From Acinetobacter lwoffii (GTDB lineage: Bacteria > Pseudomonadota > Gammaproteobacteria > Pseudomonadales > Moraxellaceae), in contig NZ_DCLL01000062.1 of the NCBI RefSeq assembly GCF_002321025.1, positions 1 through 61,687 on the forward strand: a stretch of DNA of 61,687 nt. The letters are read 5' to 3'. Under the pieces are notes generated by a model that searched no databases, was not told the DNA's origin, and saw nothing but the letters and a program-made list of their open reading frames with translations. Below, one piece after another: positions 1-8,749 of the stretch. Every line of letters starts with the position of its first letter. Positions within the stretch are counted from its first letter, which is position 1. Both the position numbers and the translations under genes were made by a program.

Positions 1-20
1 TCAAACTTAGCCTTAGCCAT
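1..20 (-). CDS. tuf: Elongation factor Tu, 5' end only (partial)
   Basis: The first six codons read M-A-K-A-K-F and run off the window edge, matching the usual start of bacterial EF-Tu. A GAGGAAG ribosome binding site sits about 7 bases upstream. The gene lies directly downstream of four tRNA genes in the order Thr-Tyr-Gly-Thr, the same arrangement as the E. coli thrU-tyrU-glyT-thrT-tufB operon, which supports the call despite the tiny fragment. EF-Tu delivers aminoacyl-tRNA to the ribosome. It is probably cotranscribed with the tRNAs. Confidence 0.88.
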
Positions 21-170
21 GTTAATCTTCCTCGTTTACGTCGAACACAATTCTGAGTAAAACCCAGCTCCGACATATCGTTTAAAAAAACCGAACACCA
101 AATACTTGAAAAGCAGACTAAATAGCCTGCTTTTGGAATTTCTTTGCAACAGAGTTGCTAAACTGTAATC

Positions 171-246
<76 letters not shown>

Positions 247-262
247 AATATTAGTACTTCAA

Positions 263-338
263 TGGAGCGGGAGACGAGGGTCGAACTCGCGACATGTAGC
301 TTGGAAGGCTACCGCTCTACCAACTGAGCTACTCCCGC
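263..338 (-). tRNA. glyT: tRNA-Gly (TCC)
   Basis: 76-nt cloverleaf on the minus strand with acceptor GCGGGAG pairing CTCCCGC, encoded CCA, and anticodon loop CTTCCAA giving TCC (Gly). Third gene of the tRNA-tuf operon. Confidence 0.96.
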
Positions 339-376
339 ACGATGTTGGTACAAACCACTTATTGAAGTCTTAAAAT

Positions 377-460
377 TGGTGGTGAGGGAAGGATTCGAAC
401 CTTCGAAACTTTCGTAGCGGAGTTACAGTCCGCCCCCTTTGACCGCTCGGGAACCTCACC
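377..460 (-). tRNA. tyrU: tRNA-Tyr (GTA)
   Basis: 84-nt class II tRNA with a long variable arm, acceptor GGTGAGG pairing CCTCACC, encoded CCA, and anticodon GTA within CTGTAAC. Second gene of the tRNA-tuf operon. Confidence 0.96.
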
Positions 461-516
461 ATTTTTTACACTTACATCAGTGCTGTTCATTACTTCACAC
501 TACCAAACCTCTAAGA

Positions 517-592
<76 letters not shown>

Positions 593-633
593 GTTTCTTA
601 GTGTTTCGTACGTTTCGTATCGGAACGGTGTGC

Positions 634-661
634 AGTTTAGCAAAACTCAGAATCCTTGCAA
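634..661 (-). promoter_or_regulatory. Promoter of the tRNA-tuf operon
   Basis: Reading the minus strand, TTGCAA (661-656) and TAAACT (639-634) are spaced by 16 bases, with TGC just before the -10 (extended -10). Transcription would start near 627, about 35 bases before the first tRNA. Confidence 0.65.
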
Positions 662-690
662 GTGTTTTTTTCAAAAAAAACCTCAAAAAC

Positions 691-2184
691 TCATAAAATC
701 AAACCATTTGATGATAATTCAACCGCTTTGATCACTGCGCGAGCTTTTATTTGGGTTTCATTCCACTCAGATTCAGGATTTGAGTCGGCAACTAACCCTG
801 CTCCAGCCTGAACATAGACCTTATTTTCGCGAATGACACAGGTACGAATCGCAATCGACATGTCCATTTCGCCATGCCAGCCTAAATAACCAACAGCGCC
901 ACCGAAAATTCCACGTTTTACCGGCTCAACTTCATCAATAATTTCCATGGCACGGATTTTTGGCGCGCCTGAAAGTGTGCCTGCGGGGAAAGTTGCCTTA
1001 AAAACGTCCAGAGCATCGACATCATCACGTACTTCACCCTGCACATTGGAGACAATATGCATCACATGTGAATAACGTTCGATCACCATTTGATCAGTTA
1101 CCTGCACTTTGCCAATTTTTGCAATGCGTCCCACATCATTACGTCCCAGATCAATCAGCATGACATGTTCAGCAATTTCTTTTTCGTCAGAGAGTAAGTC
1201 CTGCTCAAGTGCCAGATCTTCTTCTTTGGTTTTGCCACGTGGACGGGTTCCCGCTAATGGACGAACTGTGGCAATACCATTTTCCAGACGGGACAGAATT
1301 TCAGGAGAGGAACCGACAATATGGAATGGCGTGTTATTTTCCAAGGTCTGCCCTTGCACCAGGAACAAATACGGCGATGGATTGAGATGACGCAGCGCAC
1401 GATACACCTGTAGCGGGTCACCGTCGAAGTCAGACACCATCCGGTGCCCGGGTACGACCTGCATTACATCTCCAGCACGAATATACTCTTTGACCTTTTC
1501 CACCGAAGCAATGAAGTTGTCATGTCCGGTGAGGGACTCAAAATGTGGCGGCGTATGTTTTTCAGCTTTAAGGCTGATGGGCGTGGCCAGAATATTTTCC
1601 AATTCATTTAATTGTTCATGTGCTTTTTCATAAGAACCCGGGGCAGTGGCATCCGCATGTACAATTAAGAACAAGGTATCTTTCAGGTTATCAAAGACAA
1701 TCACTGTTTTAGAGAGCATCATCCAGATATCTGGCAAGCCGACCGGATCCGCTTCCGGCACATTTTTTAATTTCGGTTCGATATAACGCACCGCGTCATA
1801 ACCAAAGTAACCGACTAATCCACCAGTAAAACTCGGTAGGTCCGGTAATTCTGCCTGGGTTGGCACCTTAAATTGCGCCTGAAAGTCGCGAATATATTGA
1901 AATGGGTCCGCACAGTGCTGCTTTTCAATCGAATCATCTGCGTGCTGTACCGTCAACTCGCCTGCATTGCAGGAAAATACCGTGGATTCACCTAGTCCAA
2001 TAATCGAATAGCGTGCCCAGTTCTCACCACCTTCTACAGACTCGAATAAATAAGCCTGCTGATGCTGTTTAAGCCGAGCAAAAATAGAAAGTGGTGTATC
2101 GGTATCTGCCAGACGCTGACGATAAACAGGAATGAGGTTATAGCCTTGCGCAGCAAGTTGCTGGAATTGTGCTTGAGTGGTCAT
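691..2184 (-). CDS. trpE: Anthranilate synthase component I
   Basis: Makes anthranilate from chorismate and glutamine-derived ammonia, the first step of tryptophan synthesis, together with a TrpG subunit not encoded in this window. The 497-residue length is normal for TrpE. The N-terminal domain is followed by the chorismate-binding domain, with IVGSSPE (about 290), RPLAGTRPRG (about 308), LIDLGRNDVGRI (about 345), TFPAGTLSGAPK (about 398) and the C-terminal IRTC...QAGAG block, all typical. The start is an ATG preceded by AAAGAGAAA. gph lies upstream on the same strand 108 bases away, so cotranscription is possible. No clear terminator follows. A 20-codon ORF precedes it (see findings). Confidence 0.98.
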   Translation of the reverse strand: MTTQAQFQQLAAQGYNLIPVYRQRLADTDTPLSIFARLKQHQQAYLFESVEGGENWARYSIIGLGESTVFSCNAGELTVQHADDSIEKQHCADPFQYIRDFQAQFKVPTQAELPDLPSFTGGLVGYFGYDAVRYIEPKLKNVPEADPVGLPDIWMMLSKTVIVFDNLKDTLFLIVHADATAPGSYEKAHEQLNELENILATPISLKAEKHTPPHFESLTGHDNFIASVEKVKEYIRAGDVMQVVPGHRMVSDFDGDPLQVYRALRHLNPSPYLFLVQGQTLENNTPFHIVGSSPEILSRLENGIATVRPLAGTRPRGKTKEEDLALEQDLLSDEKEIAEHVMLIDLGRNDVGRIAKIGKVQVTDQMVIERYSHVMHIVSNVQGEVRDDVDALDVFKATFPAGTLSGAPKIRAMEIIDEVEPVKRGIFGGAVGYLGWHGEMDMSIAIRTCVIRENKVYVQAGAGLVADSNPESEWNETQIKARAVIKAVELSSNGLIL

Positions 2185-2292
2185 GCGGTTTTTCTCTTTA
2201 AATTAGGGTTACTCAGTATGTAAATAGAATTGAACTGAGCGACGCCATCGAAAAACCTTACAACTATTCATTTTCTTTCCTTAGTACGCGTA

Positions 2293-2961
2293 TTAGGCAA
2301 GTAATTCTCTAAGATCATCCACAATCTGCTGTGGCTGACAATCTGCAATATTTTCACCATGATTATAGCCATAGCTGACTACAACACAATCAATCCCGGC
2401 GCGGCGCGCAGCTTCGACATCATTGGAAGAATCTCCAATAAGCAAAACCTGTTCTTTACTTACGCCATAATGTTCAACACAGTGCAGCAACTGGCGTGGG
2501 TGCGGTTTACGTTCAGTAAAACGGTCACCACCAATGGTATCGGCAAAATAATGAGCCATATCCAAGGTATCTAAGATACTGCGGGCAGGAAGTTCAGGCT
2601 TATTGGTCACACAAATCAGGGTTTTACCTTGGGCTTTAGCCCAGTCCAGAAATTTCAGGATTCCCGGAAAAGGAACGGTATCGACGCAGGGATCGACATT
2701 ATAGATATCCAGAAAAGTCGTTAAGAGTTCCTGATGCTGTGCCGGTGTGACTTCACCCACCAGATGCTGGAGTACACTTTCACAGAATATCGACGTGCCC
2801 TTACCTATCCAGGTCCGTACCTGCTCTTCAGTTACCAGAGGCAATTGCAGCACATTCAGGCTCATATTCATGGCGCGATACAGATCATGTGCTGAATCCA
2901 CCAAGGTACCATCCAGATCAAACAAGATCAGTTCACGCTTTTCTAATTGTGCAATAGACAT
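2293..2961 (-). CDS. gph: Phosphoglycolate phosphatase, HAD family
   Basis: HAD-superfamily hydrolase of 222 residues. The catalytic motif I FDLDGTLVDS lies at about 14-23, motif II is VTNKPEL at about 119, the motif III lysine is near ERKPHP, and motif IV is LLIGDSSNDVEAA at about 172. Gph removes 2-phosphoglycolate, for example that formed during repair of oxidised DNA ends. The start is supported by AGGGTCGGG just upstream. It lies between the FHA gene terminator and trpE; Gph near trpE is a common proteobacterial arrangement. Other HAD phosphatases are hard to separate by motif alone, so substrate is inferred. Confidence 0.9.
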   Translation of the reverse strand: MSIAQLEKRELILFDLDGTLVDSAHDLYRAMNMSLNVLQLPLVTEEQVRTWIGKGTSIFCESVLQHLVGEVTPAQHQELLTTFLDIYNVDPCVDTVPFPGILKFLDWAKAQGKTLICVTNKPELPARSILDTLDMAHYFADTIGGDRFTERKPHPRQLLHCVEHYGVSKEQVLLIGDSSNDVEAARRAGIDCVVVSYGYNHGENIADCQPQQIVDDLRELLA

Positions 2962-2991
2962 CCCGACCCTCTTTTATAATGTGCGCAGCCA

Positions 2992-3021
2992 CAAAAAAGG
3001 CATGCGCTATGCATGCCTTGA
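2992..3021 (-). terminator. Terminator of the FHA-domain gene
   Basis: On the minus strand AAGGCATGC and GCATGCCTT form a 9-bp stem with loop ATAGC, followed by TTTTTT. Confidence 0.85.
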
Positions 3022-3039
3022 TTGTAACCAATCATCAGC

Positions 3040-3699
3040 TTATTTGAACAACAACCAAGCCATAATTGCCAAAATAATCAGCACAATCACTGAAATCAAA
3101 CCTACAGATACATTTTTCTGGGTTTCTTTTTCCTGTTCTACACGTGATACAGGCTGCTCAACCGGAATTGGGGTAGGCTCTGGTTTTACCGCATTAATGT
3201 CCACGCCTTCCGGAATAGGTGCCGGTTTTGGAATACCGACATTGGTTGGCATGCCATCACGGGTTAATTGTACCGTAGCATCACGATGTTTCAGTTCCGG
3301 CATTCCCTGATCATTCATTTGCTGTGCAGGTGTAGGCTCAGCGACTTCGACCTGTTCCACGACTTTTTCTGCCGTTGCTTCAATTTCTGCTGGAACCTCT
3401 ACTGCAGCCGCAGGCGCCATTACTGAAAATTTCAAGCTGGCAAACTGAACAATGTCATCCTGCTTTAATAAGGTTTCTTGCGCAATCTGCACATCATTGA
3501 CGAAAGTGCCATTCGATGAACCCAAATCCTGCACCCAGAGCGCATCATCCTTTAGTAAAAATGCCGCATGTTTACGGGAGATTTCCGCAGCCTGTAACAC
3601 GATATCTGCCGCCTGATGACGCCCCACCAGCATGTCACGGTCAATGCTAATTTCCTGTCCTGTTAAGTCGCCTGTAATCGCGTGTATTTTCCAAGTCAT
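3040..3699 (-). CDS. FHA-domain protein with C-terminal membrane anchor
   Basis: About 219 residues from the ATG of M-T-W-K-I-H, preceded by AGAGAAG; a longer upstream start is open but lacks this site. An N-terminal forkhead-associated domain shows the conserved GR (about 26), SRKHA (about 42) and SSNGTFVND (about 62) motifs, which bind phosphothreonine peptides. A Pro/Glu-rich linker follows, and a hydrophobic stretch (ISVIVLIILAIMAWLLF) ends the protein, so it is probably tail-anchored with the FHA domain in the cytoplasm. It begins 62 bases after gspD with no terminator seen between, so it may belong to the gspNCD transcript. Partner unknown. Confidence 0.85.
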   Translation of the reverse strand: MTWKIHAITGDLTGQEISIDRDMLVGRHQAADIVLQAAEISRKHAAFLLKDDALWVQDLGSSNGTFVNDVQIAQETLLKQDDIVQFASLKFSVMAPAAAVEVPAEIEATAEKVVEQVEVAEPTPAQQMNDQGMPELKHRDATVQLTRDGMPTNVGIPKPAPIPEGVDINAVKPEPTPIPVEQPVSRVEQEKETQKNVSVGLISVIVLIILAIMAWLLFK

Positions 3700-3761
3700 G
3701 AAAGTTACTTCTCTGTTCTCTTTGACATTATCATAACATGCTGTCTGCAAATGCGAATGAC

Positions 3762-6026
3762 TTAGCTTTTGGGTCTAAGTGTGGTTGTTGTAACGGTATT
3801 TTTACTTTTTTCTACCTGTTGGACGGGTTCTACCACTTGTCGCTGAATCACTGGTTCTATCGCTACCGGCGTAACAACTACATTGGCTGGCTGCGCCTGA
3901 ACGGGTGCGGTCGGCACAGTTTGATAAGTCGAGTTTTGCAATGGCGTTCTGGATACTGGAATTCGCTGTTGATACACATCTTCAACACTTTCTGGCAGCT
4001 TGGCAAAGTTCCCGTCCGAATCGAGTGCGAGTTGCAGACTATATAGCTGACTATAGCGTTGTTGGGTCAGTTTACGCACTGCATTTTTATCGCCTACAAT
4101 GGTTGGATGGATAAAAATCAGCAGGTTACGCTTCTGATTGGACTTACCTTCTGAACGGAATAAACGTCCCAAGCCTGGAATCGCACCCAGACCAGGTACA
4201 GCCTGACGCCCATAACTGGTGTTATCTGAGATCAAACCACCAAGGACAATGGTTTGTCCATGTTCGGCCAGAATTGAGGTTTTGATCGCTCGCTTGCTGG
4301 TGACCAGATCCTGTGCCTGCCCTTTACTGGCCTTGACATCAGAAACTTCCTGTTCCACTTCCAGGCGTACCGTACCATCTTCGCCAATATGCGGGACCAC
4401 CTTTAAAGTGACCCCGACATCCTTGCGTTCAATGGTGGTATAGGGATTAGCAACTCCAGCAGCACCTGTAGACACTGAGCCTGTCACAAAAGGTACGTTT
4501 TCACCCACCACAATATAAGCTTCTTCATTATCCATGGTCACAATCGACGGCGTAGACAACAGGTTGGATTTAGTGGTTTCTTTGAGTGCCTGAATCATCG
4601 CACCATACAGACGACGGGAACCATCACTGCCTTCACGATAATCACCGAGTACCAGTGAACTGCCCGCGCCCACGGCACTTGCAGCACCTGCACCACCACC
4701 GGTGAGATAACCGGCCGCAATATTTTTCAGACTAGTCCCAAAATTATCGAAGTTCACCAGCCCAATCCCACTGCTGATATCACCCAAGGCCCATTGCACA
4801 CCGAGTTGATCCGCATCGGTTCCTTCCACTTCAATAATCGCGGCTTCGATCAGCACCTGTTGACGACGGATATCCAGCTGGTCAATTGCTGATTCAATTT
4901 CTCGCATCAGTTGTGGATCCGCTTTCACCACCAGAGAATTTTGCGTGGTATCGGCAATAATACTGACGCCATTACCATTAAAACTGGTAATTCCGCCCTG
5001 CTCATTATTCATGCCGGTATTCAGCTGAATGCCTGAAGAGGTGTTGCTACTCGAACCCGTACTGGTATTGTTGTTATTTAAATTGCTGCTGGAACTGAGT
5101 GAAGACGAGGTCGAGGTTGTGCTACCTGAATTTGAATTACTACTGTTCACCGCCTGCCCGCTCACCAGCCCCTGCAAGATTTCCGCAAGATTTTTGGCAC
5201 TGGCATATTTCAGACGAAAAACTTTTAAACCGCCCAAACGATCCGCAGCCGGCACATCCAGAGTTTCGATCACTTGACGCACCCGTTTGCGCGTCGTGGG
5301 ATCACCTTTGATGATGATCCGGTTGGTACGAGTATCTGCAATCACCCGCACCCGTGAACCGCGGACATCTTTAGCTCCACCGGTGGCAGTCATGGACTCG
5401 ATCAGTCCAATCATTTCTTCGGCCTGACTGGATTGTAAACTGACCGCTTCAATATCATTTTGACCGGTGCCATCCAGATTACGAATAATGGTTTCCAGCT
5501 GGTAAATATTGCTGGCACGATCCGACACAATTAAGGCATTCGTACCCGGCACCGCCGCCAAATGGGCAAACTGCGGCATTAAAGGACGTAATGCAGGAAT
5601 CAAGTCATTCGGATTGGTATTTTCCAGCCACAACACTCGGGTCACAATCTGGTCACCACTGGCACGGCTTCTGGCATCATAGGGAATGCCTGAGCTTTTG
5701 ACATTGCTGTCCGGAACCAGCTTGATGGTGTTACCCGAAGGAATCGCCACCACACCATTGACATTCAGTACGCCTAAAAACAGGTCATAGACTTCATTTT
5801 TATTCAGGGCTTTATTGGAGATGACCGTCACGTTGCCACGTACCCGCGGATCGACTGCGAAGTTTTTGCCGGTAATATCGGCCACTTCATTAATGAATGC
5901 AGTTAAGTCAGCATCTCGAAGGTTGATTTTCCAGGTTTGTGCATAACTCGCCGTACTGACCATAGCCATTAACGGTGCGGCCACACAGAATGCCCATGCT
6001 GATCGATTATTATTAAATAAAGCCAT
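3762..6026 (-). CDS. gspD: Type II secretion system secretin
   Basis: Outer-membrane secretin of 754 residues that forms the exit pore for folded periplasmic proteins. A signal peptide ends near ASYA (about 29). Next come the N0 domain (KINLRDADLTAFINEVADITGKNF), the repeated N1-N3 domains, and the C-terminal secretin domain with VPGLGAIPGLGRLF and LLIFIHPTIV. An unusually long Ser/Asn/Thr/Gly-rich low-complexity run lies at about 295-340 in the N3 region. After the secretin core a tail of about 100 residues rich in Pro, Val and Gln could serve as a pilotin or S-type segment. It follows gspC by 38 bases in the order gspN-gspC-gspD; the other gsp genes are not in the window. Confidence 0.97.
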   Translation of the reverse strand: MALFNNNRSAWAFCVAAPLMAMVSTASYAQTWKINLRDADLTAFINEVADITGKNFAVDPRVRGNVTVISNKALNKNEVYDLFLGVLNVNGVVAIPSGNTIKLVPDSNVKSSGIPYDARSRASGDQIVTRVLWLENTNPNDLIPALRPLMPQFAHLAAVPGTNALIVSDRASNIYQLETIIRNLDGTGQNDIEAVSLQSSQAEEMIGLIESMTATGGAKDVRGSRVRVIADTRTNRIIIKGDPTTRKRVRQVIETLDVPAADRLGGLKVFRLKYASAKNLAEILQGLVSGQAVNSSNSNSGSTTSTSSSLSSSSNLNNNNTSTGSSSNTSSGIQLNTGMNNEQGGITSFNGNGVSIIADTTQNSLVVKADPQLMREIESAIDQLDIRRQQVLIEAAIIEVEGTDADQLGVQWALGDISSGIGLVNFDNFGTSLKNIAAGYLTGGGAGAASAVGAGSSLVLGDYREGSDGSRRLYGAMIQALKETTKSNLLSTPSIVTMDNEEAYIVVGENVPFVTGSVSTGAAGVANPYTTIERKDVGVTLKVVPHIGEDGTVRLEVEQEVSDVKASKGQAQDLVTSKRAIKTSILAEHGQTIVLGGLISDNTSYGRQAVPGLGAIPGLGRLFRSEGKSNQKRNLLIFIHPTIVGDKNAVRKLTQQRYSQLYSLQLALDSDGNFAKLPESVEDVYQQRIPVSRTPLQNSTYQTVPTAPVQAQPANVVVTPVAIEPVIQRQVVEPVQQVEKSKNTVTTTTLRPKS

Positions 6027-6064
6027 AAACTTTCGTGTTTCCTAACCCTATGCGTGATGACACA

Positions 6065-6919
6065 TCACTTCAAATCTTGTTGTATGGTCATCACCTGATC
6101 ACCACGTTTTATTTCGAGTTTGACCTGACCTTCACGTCGGGCCTGTTCCAGTAATTGTGCTTCGGTCTGTCCCTGGCTCAGCGTCTGGCCATTTAAAGAC
6201 AAAATCCGGTCGCCCGGTCTTAAACCCAGGCGATTACGCAGTGCAGCCGGCGTCCGTGAAGTCACTTCATAACTACCGTCTGCTGCACTAACCCCCATAT
6301 TCTGTAAATACTGGTCCTTGTTTTCCTGCATCTGCTGGATGGCCCGACCAATTTCATTCTGTGGCGAAGGCTGCTCAGGCATACCACTGTTAGAAGGCAT
6401 AGCAGGCATTGAACTTGAAGATGCGGATGTTTCCGGCACAATCGGCTGATTCAAGCCATTTTCCAGACCTTTGAATAAGACTTCTTGAGTAGCACCTGTG
6501 GATCGACGTAAAATAACCCGATCCCAATACACTTCAGCCAACTCAAAACCGCTATTGGCCAGCATTTCCCCGACACGGTAACGATCGACCTGATCATTAA
6601 TTTTCAGTACCGCAGAAGAGTTATAACTTGGACTGGCAACCACCACCCCTTGTAAAATGATATTGGCCGTTTCAACCACACCCGCAGACTGCCCCACTTC
6701 CTGAAACAGCGAAAATGCACTGATATTCGGAATTTGTGCCTGTTGCGAACCCAGTTCAACCCGATCCAGCTGCATGGCTTGTGGTGGAGCAATCAGCAAC
6801 CAGAACAAAGCCGCCAGCTTCCAGCATAGATACAGGATGAGCAGTAACAAAACCACAGGTGCAGCACGATTGATCTGTTTCAGTTCAATATTTTTTAAAT
6901 CATTCAGAGAAACTGCCAT
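6065..6919 (-). CDS. gspC: Type II secretion system inner-membrane protein GspC
   Basis: 284 residues. A short cytoplasmic N terminus and one membrane helix (VVLLLLILYLCWKLAALFWL, about 22-41) are followed by the periplasmic homology region (about 65-160), which contacts the GspD N0 domain, and a C-terminal PDZ domain with LRPGDRILSLNGQTLS (about 235). GspC links the inner-membrane platform to the secretin and helps choose substrates. Its ATG overlaps the gspN stop codon by one base (TGATG), indicating translational coupling. Confidence 0.95.
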   Translation of the reverse strand: MAVSLNDLKNIELKQINRAAPVVLLLLILYLCWKLAALFWLLIAPPQAMQLDRVELGSQQAQIPNISAFSLFQEVGQSAGVVETANIILQGVVVASPSYNSSAVLKINDQVDRYRVGEMLANSGFELAEVYWDRVILRRSTGATQEVLFKGLENGLNQPIVPETSASSSSMPAMPSNSGMPEQPSPQNEIGRAIQQMQENKDQYLQNMGVSAADGSYEVTSRTPAALRNRLGLRPGDRILSLNGQTLSQGQTEAQLLEQARREGQVKLEIKRGDQVMTIQQDLK

Positions 6920-7677
6920 CAGTTCAAGCCTCCCATTAAGGGTTGGCGGGTACTGATCACATAGGTATCTAATCCGGCTTTACCTTCATAAGAAGGCGCA
7001 TTCATTAAAAAGCGCTGGGTGAGCTGGATATCTAGCATCAGACTCGGATCAAGCTTGATATTCAGCATACGTTGATCGCGACTATCCCGAACATCAACTA
7101 ACAGCTGTCCGCTTTCATCTGCGAGTTTTCCAGTCATGGCAGGTACATTCATGCGTTCCTGACGCTGAGCAAAGGTATAAATCAGCTCACCACCCGTCCA
7201 TTGCATTTGCCCGGCCACCTGACTGAAGCCCTGTTCTTTTTTATATTTAAAATCCAGATCTTTAAACTGAATCGCAGTACTCGGCCATTGCCAGTCTGCA
7301 AGTTTTTTTAGAGTTTCAGGCGCGACCTGCCCTTCAAGATTTTTGAAAATCAAAGACTTATTCAGACCATAAGCCATGATCCCGGAAAGCTGGGTATTGC
7401 CACTATGCAAATCCACATGTGCTCCAACTCGCAGCAACAGCAAATCCAGCGGCCGCACTTTCCAGTTCAGACTGCCCCGAAGATTGCCTTTTTTCCAGTC
7501 CGCACTTCCCTGCCAGATATTTCCGTTTACATTATGCAAAGTCTGGTTATTTTTATAAAATTTCGAAATTAACCAGGCTGCTGGCACTTGTAATACGACA
7601 AAAATAAAAAATGCAACAAGAGCAAGGATCAACCATCTTAAAGTTTTCGGTTTACTGCTCATCCCCACCACGACCAA
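6919..7677 (-). CDS. gspN: Type II secretion system protein GspN
   Basis: About 252 residues with a single N-terminal membrane helix (LILALVAFFIFVVLQVPAAWLI) and a beta-rich periplasmic part with the GspN-type pattern (NVNGNIWQGSA, GSLNWKVRPLDLLL). An internal ATG at 7662 gives M-S-S-K-P-K and may be the true start. GspN is an accessory component found in only some type II systems; its role is unclear. It is the first gene of the gspN-gspC-gspD group and overlaps gspC by one base. Confidence 0.92.
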   Translation of the reverse strand: MVVVGMSSKPKTLRWLILALVAFFIFVVLQVPAAWLISKFYKNNQTLHNVNGNIWQGSADWKKGNLRGSLNWKVRPLDLLLLRVGAHVDLHSGNTQLSGIMAYGLNKSLIFKNLEGQVAPETLKKLADWQWPSTAIQFKDLDFKYKKEQGFSQVAGQMQWTGGELIYTFAQRQERMNVPAMTGKLADESGQLLVDVRDSRDQRMLNIKLDPSLMLDIQLTQRFLMNAPSYEGKAGLDTYVISTRQPLMGGLN

Positions 7678-7764
7678 TCGCTCAAGTCCAAATCCCCATT
7701 TATAATTTTTCCCTTATACCCACACATTATGCACACTTTTCTGTCAACGCCAATTCATAGATAT

Positions 7765-7792
7765 AAAAAAACCAAGCAGGTATGCTTGGTTT
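7765..7792 (-). terminator. Terminator of the H-NS-like gene
   Basis: On the minus strand AAACCAAGCA / TGCTTGGTTT forms a 10-bp stem with loop TACC followed by a run of T. Confidence 0.85.
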
Positions 7793-7844
7793 AATGATCA
7801 TAGACTGTCTGTATGACAGCCTAATGACCAGATCAAATGAAGGC

Positions 7845-8168
7845 TTAGATCAGGAAATCGTCCAGCTTTGCGCCTTTTTCCAATTCAGCCACCAACCAGC
7901 GCGGCTGTTTACCACGGCCAGTCCAGGTATCGTCCGGATTGCTTTTGCTACGGTAACGCGGCTCAACCGACTTACGTGATGATTTCTTACGCTTAGACGC
8001 ACCAAATTCAAGTAACTGTTCAACCGTCATACCAACTTTCTCGGCAACTGCCAAGATTTGCTGATAAGCATCTTCAATCTCTTGATCTTTTTTTGAAGCA
8101 ATCAGTGATTCTGCTTCTGCTTGTAAACGTTTTAACTCTTCTACTGATAAATGCGTAATATCTGGCAT
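7845..8168 (-). CDS. hns: H-NS family nucleoid-associated protein
   Basis: 107 residues. The N-terminal half is a charged helical oligomerisation region (about 5-55), followed by a basic linker (KRKKSSRKS). The C-terminal DNA-binding domain carries the H-NS signature YRSKSNPDDTWTGRGKQPRW, whose core is the TWTGRGKQPRW loop that enters the minor groove. Such proteins silence AT-rich, often acquired genes. It has its own terminator, and the upstream 144 bases are very AT-rich, consistent with autoregulation, though no operator can be proven. Confidence 0.95.
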   Translation of the reverse strand: MPDITHLSVEELKRLQAEAESLIASKKDQEIEDAYQQILAVAEKVGMTVEQLLEFGASKRKKSSRKSVEPRYRSKSNPDDTWTGRGKQPRWLVAELEKGAKLDDFLI

Positions 8169-8312
8169 AATGCTCTCCGAAAAATAATATTATTCATTTT
8201 GTTAAATAATAGCCCCATCATATTTATATTAAATAAAACATTCAATATAAAACCTTAAAGCAATAACAATAAAGTTTAAAAAAAATTACAAAATAAAATG
8301 CTTCATTCATTT

Positions 8313-8744
8313 TTAAATTTCATGTTGAACGCTTAATTCAAGTGCTTTGATTTTTTCGCGAATATGTTCCGGAATTTCTGTTTTCTGCATGGTCTTTTTA
8401 TCGACACAGACAATAACTGCTTCTGAAGTGGCGACAATACTTTGCTGTTTTTCACTCCATAATAGATATTGCATTCTGAATGCACTATTACGGATTTCTT
8501 CAATACGTGCTGCCACTTTTAAATGATCAGGAAAAACCACGGGTTTTAAATAACGGCACTGATTGGATGCCACTACGGTAGATACCGATTCAGAGAGAAT
8601 TTCTAATTGGGTTAAATAAGCTAGACGTGCACTTTCGACATAACGGTAATACATGGCATTATTTACATGTCCAAAGGCATCCATATCGCCCCATGCAACT
8701 GTTTGTTCATAAATAACTGGATATTGTTTTAATTCTGACATCAT
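8313..8744 (-). CDS. Acyl-CoA thioesterase, hotdog fold (YbgC/4HBT type)
   Basis: About 143 residues of a single hotdog domain. The 4-hydroxybenzoyl-CoA-thioesterase signature is seen as AWGDMDAFGHVNNAMYYRYVE, with the catalytic Asp at about 22. Such enzymes hydrolyse short or medium acyl-CoA. A TTG at 8753 would overlap the hemY stop by 4 bases; the first ATG is at 8744. It is the last gene of the hemC-hemD-hemX-hemY run, with no obvious link to haem synthesis. Substrate unknown. Confidence 0.88.
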   Translation of the reverse strand: MMSELKQYPVIYEQTVAWGDMDAFGHVNNAMYYRYVESARLAYLTQLEILSESVSTVVASNQCRYLKPVVFPDHLKVAARIEEIRNSAFRMQYLLWSEKQQSIVATSEAVIVCVDKKTMQKTEIPEHIREKIKALELSVQHEI

Positions 8745-8749
8745 TATGC

